The notes under the pieces: model-generated
What the model saw: only the letters and a program-made list of their open reading frames with translations
Told to the model about the DNA's origin: nothing
Databases searched by the model: none
Assembly (NCBI GenBank): GCA_903868035.1
Contig: CAIPTQ010000154.1
Coordinates: 1 to 14,869 of the forward strand
DNA length: 14,869 nucleotides
Source of the DNA: an uncultured Phycisphaerales bacterium
Lineage (GTDB): Bacteria; Planctomycetota; Phycisphaerae; WQYP01
Reading direction: 5' to 3'
Made by a program: the position numbers and the translations under genes
Shown: positions 13,696 through 14,869 of the stretch, piece after piece
Numbering within the stretch: position 1 is the first letter of the stretch
How the letters are laid out: every line of letters starts with the position of its first letter

Positions 13696-14869
13696 GCGTT
13701 CCTCCCGCCGGTCGCAAGCAAGCGCCGCGCCACTTGGGGAACAATCAGCAGGGGACTGGTGCGCCGATACCAGGCCTCAAACGCCTGGCGCGCCCCCGTG
13801 CGCAACAGGGCCAGTTTCGCCGGATCGTCCAGCAGCGCCAGTTTTCGCTGCAGGTCATCGACGTCCCCGCTGCGGAACAGCGCGCCGCCGTGCCCCGCGC
13901 GGACCACGCCGCAGGCGGCCCCCACGACATCACTGGCGAGCACGGGGGTGCCGGCGGCGAGGGCCTCGCCGACGACGATGCCATGAGGTTCGTAGCGGGA
14001 AGGCAATACGAACAAATCCGCGTGCGCCATGAGGGCGAGATTTTCGGAAGGCTGCTGAAAACCCAGCAGGAATATGCTCGTGCCGGCCGCGTCGCCCGCC
14101 AGAGACCGCAGTTCGGCCTCCATCGGCCCGGTGCCGGCGATCACATATTTCCACCCGCGGTCGGCGCAGCGGCCGGCGCGGAAGGCGCGGATCATCAGGT
14201 CCAACCCCTTCACGGGCACGAGCCGGGCGGACGAATACACCATGTGGTCCGCGCTGCCCAGGCCCGCCTGGGCCAGGATCTCGGCACGCGGCCGGCGACG
14301 GGCCTCTTCGATGCGGGGGTAATCCGAGTAGCAGGCGCTGACGACGATTTTGGCGCGGGCCGGGGGGCCGCCGTAGTAGCGCCAATAGGCGACGCCGCGG
14401 GAGTTGGCGGTGAGGAGGCAATCGACCTGGGCGGCGAGTTTTTTGAGGAGGAGGCGTTTCAGGCAGCGTTTGACGCGGATACGCAGGCCGCGGCCGCGAT
14501 CGGCACGGAGATTCGAGTCGCTCCACATGGCGACGGGAACGCCTCGGGCGTGGCCTTCGGCGATCAATTCGCGAAAGGTGCGCTGGCCGTAGCCCGAGAC
14601 GATGATGGCGTCGGGGCCCAGGGGGCCGTCGCCCAGGGCGCGGAGGTCGGCGCGCCAGTCCACGTGGTATTGCTCGCGCATGGTTGGGGGGCGGTTCTCC
14701 TTCCCGGGGAGAACGCGGAGGAAAAGGGTTTGGGCGGCGGCGGGAAGGGCATTTTGGGCGTAGGTGCCGGGGCCGCGGTGGGCGAAACCGGCGATCCAGT
14801 CGAACTCATCGGAGTGGGCGGCGGTCATGCCGGGGAGGAAGTAGCCGGTGCCGCCGGCGAGGTCGTCGA
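13692..14869 (-). CDS. GT4-family glycosyltransferase, 5' end beyond the window
   Basis: A retaining GT-B glycosyltransferase of family GT4 acting on a lipid-linked or surface glycan; the donor is unknown. Numbering from the internal ATG at 14828, the substrate-domain part includes DAIIVSGYGQRTF (73-85). The donor domain has SSARLVPVKGLDLMIRAF (199-216), YVIAGTGPMEAEL (228-240) and FLLGFQ (253-258). The classic E-x7-E motif is EPHGIVVGE (280-288), followed by AAGTPVLASDVVGA (291-304). The frame stays open from 14828 to the window edge and encodes DLAGGTGYFLPG, which fits the N-terminal part of a GT4 fold, and no ribosome-binding site precedes the 14828 ATG. I therefore take that ATG as internal and the gene as truncated by the window. 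It overlaps the membrane protein gene by 4 bp. Confidence 0.9.
   Translation of the reverse strand, partial: DDLAGGTGYFLPGMTAAHSDEFDWIAGFAHRGPGTYAQNALPAAAQTLFLRVLPGKENRPPTMREQYHVDWRADLRALGDGPLGPDAIIVSGYGQRTFRELIAEGHARGVPVAMWSDSNLRADRGRGLRIRVKRCLKRLLLKKLAAQVDCLLTANSRGVAYWRYYGGPPARAKIVVSACYSDYPRIEEARRRPRAEILAQAGLGSADHMVYSSARLVPVKGLDLMIRAFRAGRCADRGWKYVIAGTGPMEAELRSLAGDAAGTSIFLLGFQQPSENLALMAHADLFVLPSRYEPHGIVVGEALAAGTPVLASDVVGAACGVVRAGHGGALFRSGDVDDLQRKLALLDDPAKLALLRTGARQAFEAWYRRTSPLLIVPQVARRLLATGGRNA

Overview
The window looks like accessory chromosomal DNA from a GC-rich Gram-negative bacterium. Gene content and the style of the left-hand hypothetical protein suggest a member of the Planctomycetota/Verrucomicrobiota (PVC) group, but this is a weak inference because no rRNA, tRNA or marker gene is present. 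Most of the window (about 2.6 kb to the right edge) is a surface-glycan biosynthesis locus. The left 2.4 kb is different: its codon choice is more mixed and visibly less G/C-saturated.

Layout. (1) 1-2400: a hypothetical protein on the minus strand and a PIF1/RecD-type superfamily 1 helicase on the plus strand diverge from a 282-bp gap. That gap holds a 14-bp tandem duplication and a hairpin touching the helicase start. (2) 2401-2628: a convergent gap holding a 100-bp element with 14-bp inverted termini. Abutting it is a second small inverted-repeat element that looks like a nested MITE-type insertion. (3) 2629-3708: a minus-strand CgeB-type glycosyltransferase. (4) 3862-10119: a plus-strand run of seven genes. 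Five overlap by 4 to 16 bp: a GDPD/PI-PLC-like enzyme, a HAD phosphatase, a nucleotidyltransferase, a cupin, and a nucleotidyltransferase fused to a WavE-type domain. A second CgeB-like glycosyltransferase and a SAM-dependent sugar O-methyltransferase follow. (5) 10171-10270: a second copy of the 100-bp element, same length and orientation, again in a convergent gap. (6) 10300-14869, minus strand: a large two-part glycosyltransferase-like protein, an AglD/MprF-type membrane protein and a GT4 glycosyltransferase that runs off the right edge.

How the genes may work together (inference from families and coupling). The five overlapping genes look like a pathway that makes and attaches a nucleotide-activated small building block: phosphodiester or phosphate processing (GDPD-like, HAD), activation (two paralogous nucleotidyltransferases), an auxiliary cupin, and transfer (WavE domain, CgeB-like enzymes), with O-methylation as decoration. 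The minus-strand operon supplies further glycosyltransferases and a polytopic membrane protein. The combination, especially the NTase-WavE fusion and the degenerate first NTase, is the best candidate for an undescribed glycan-modification system. The two 100-bp direct repeats bracket the 7.7-kb block from the CgeB gene to the methyltransferase, so that block could be a cassette.
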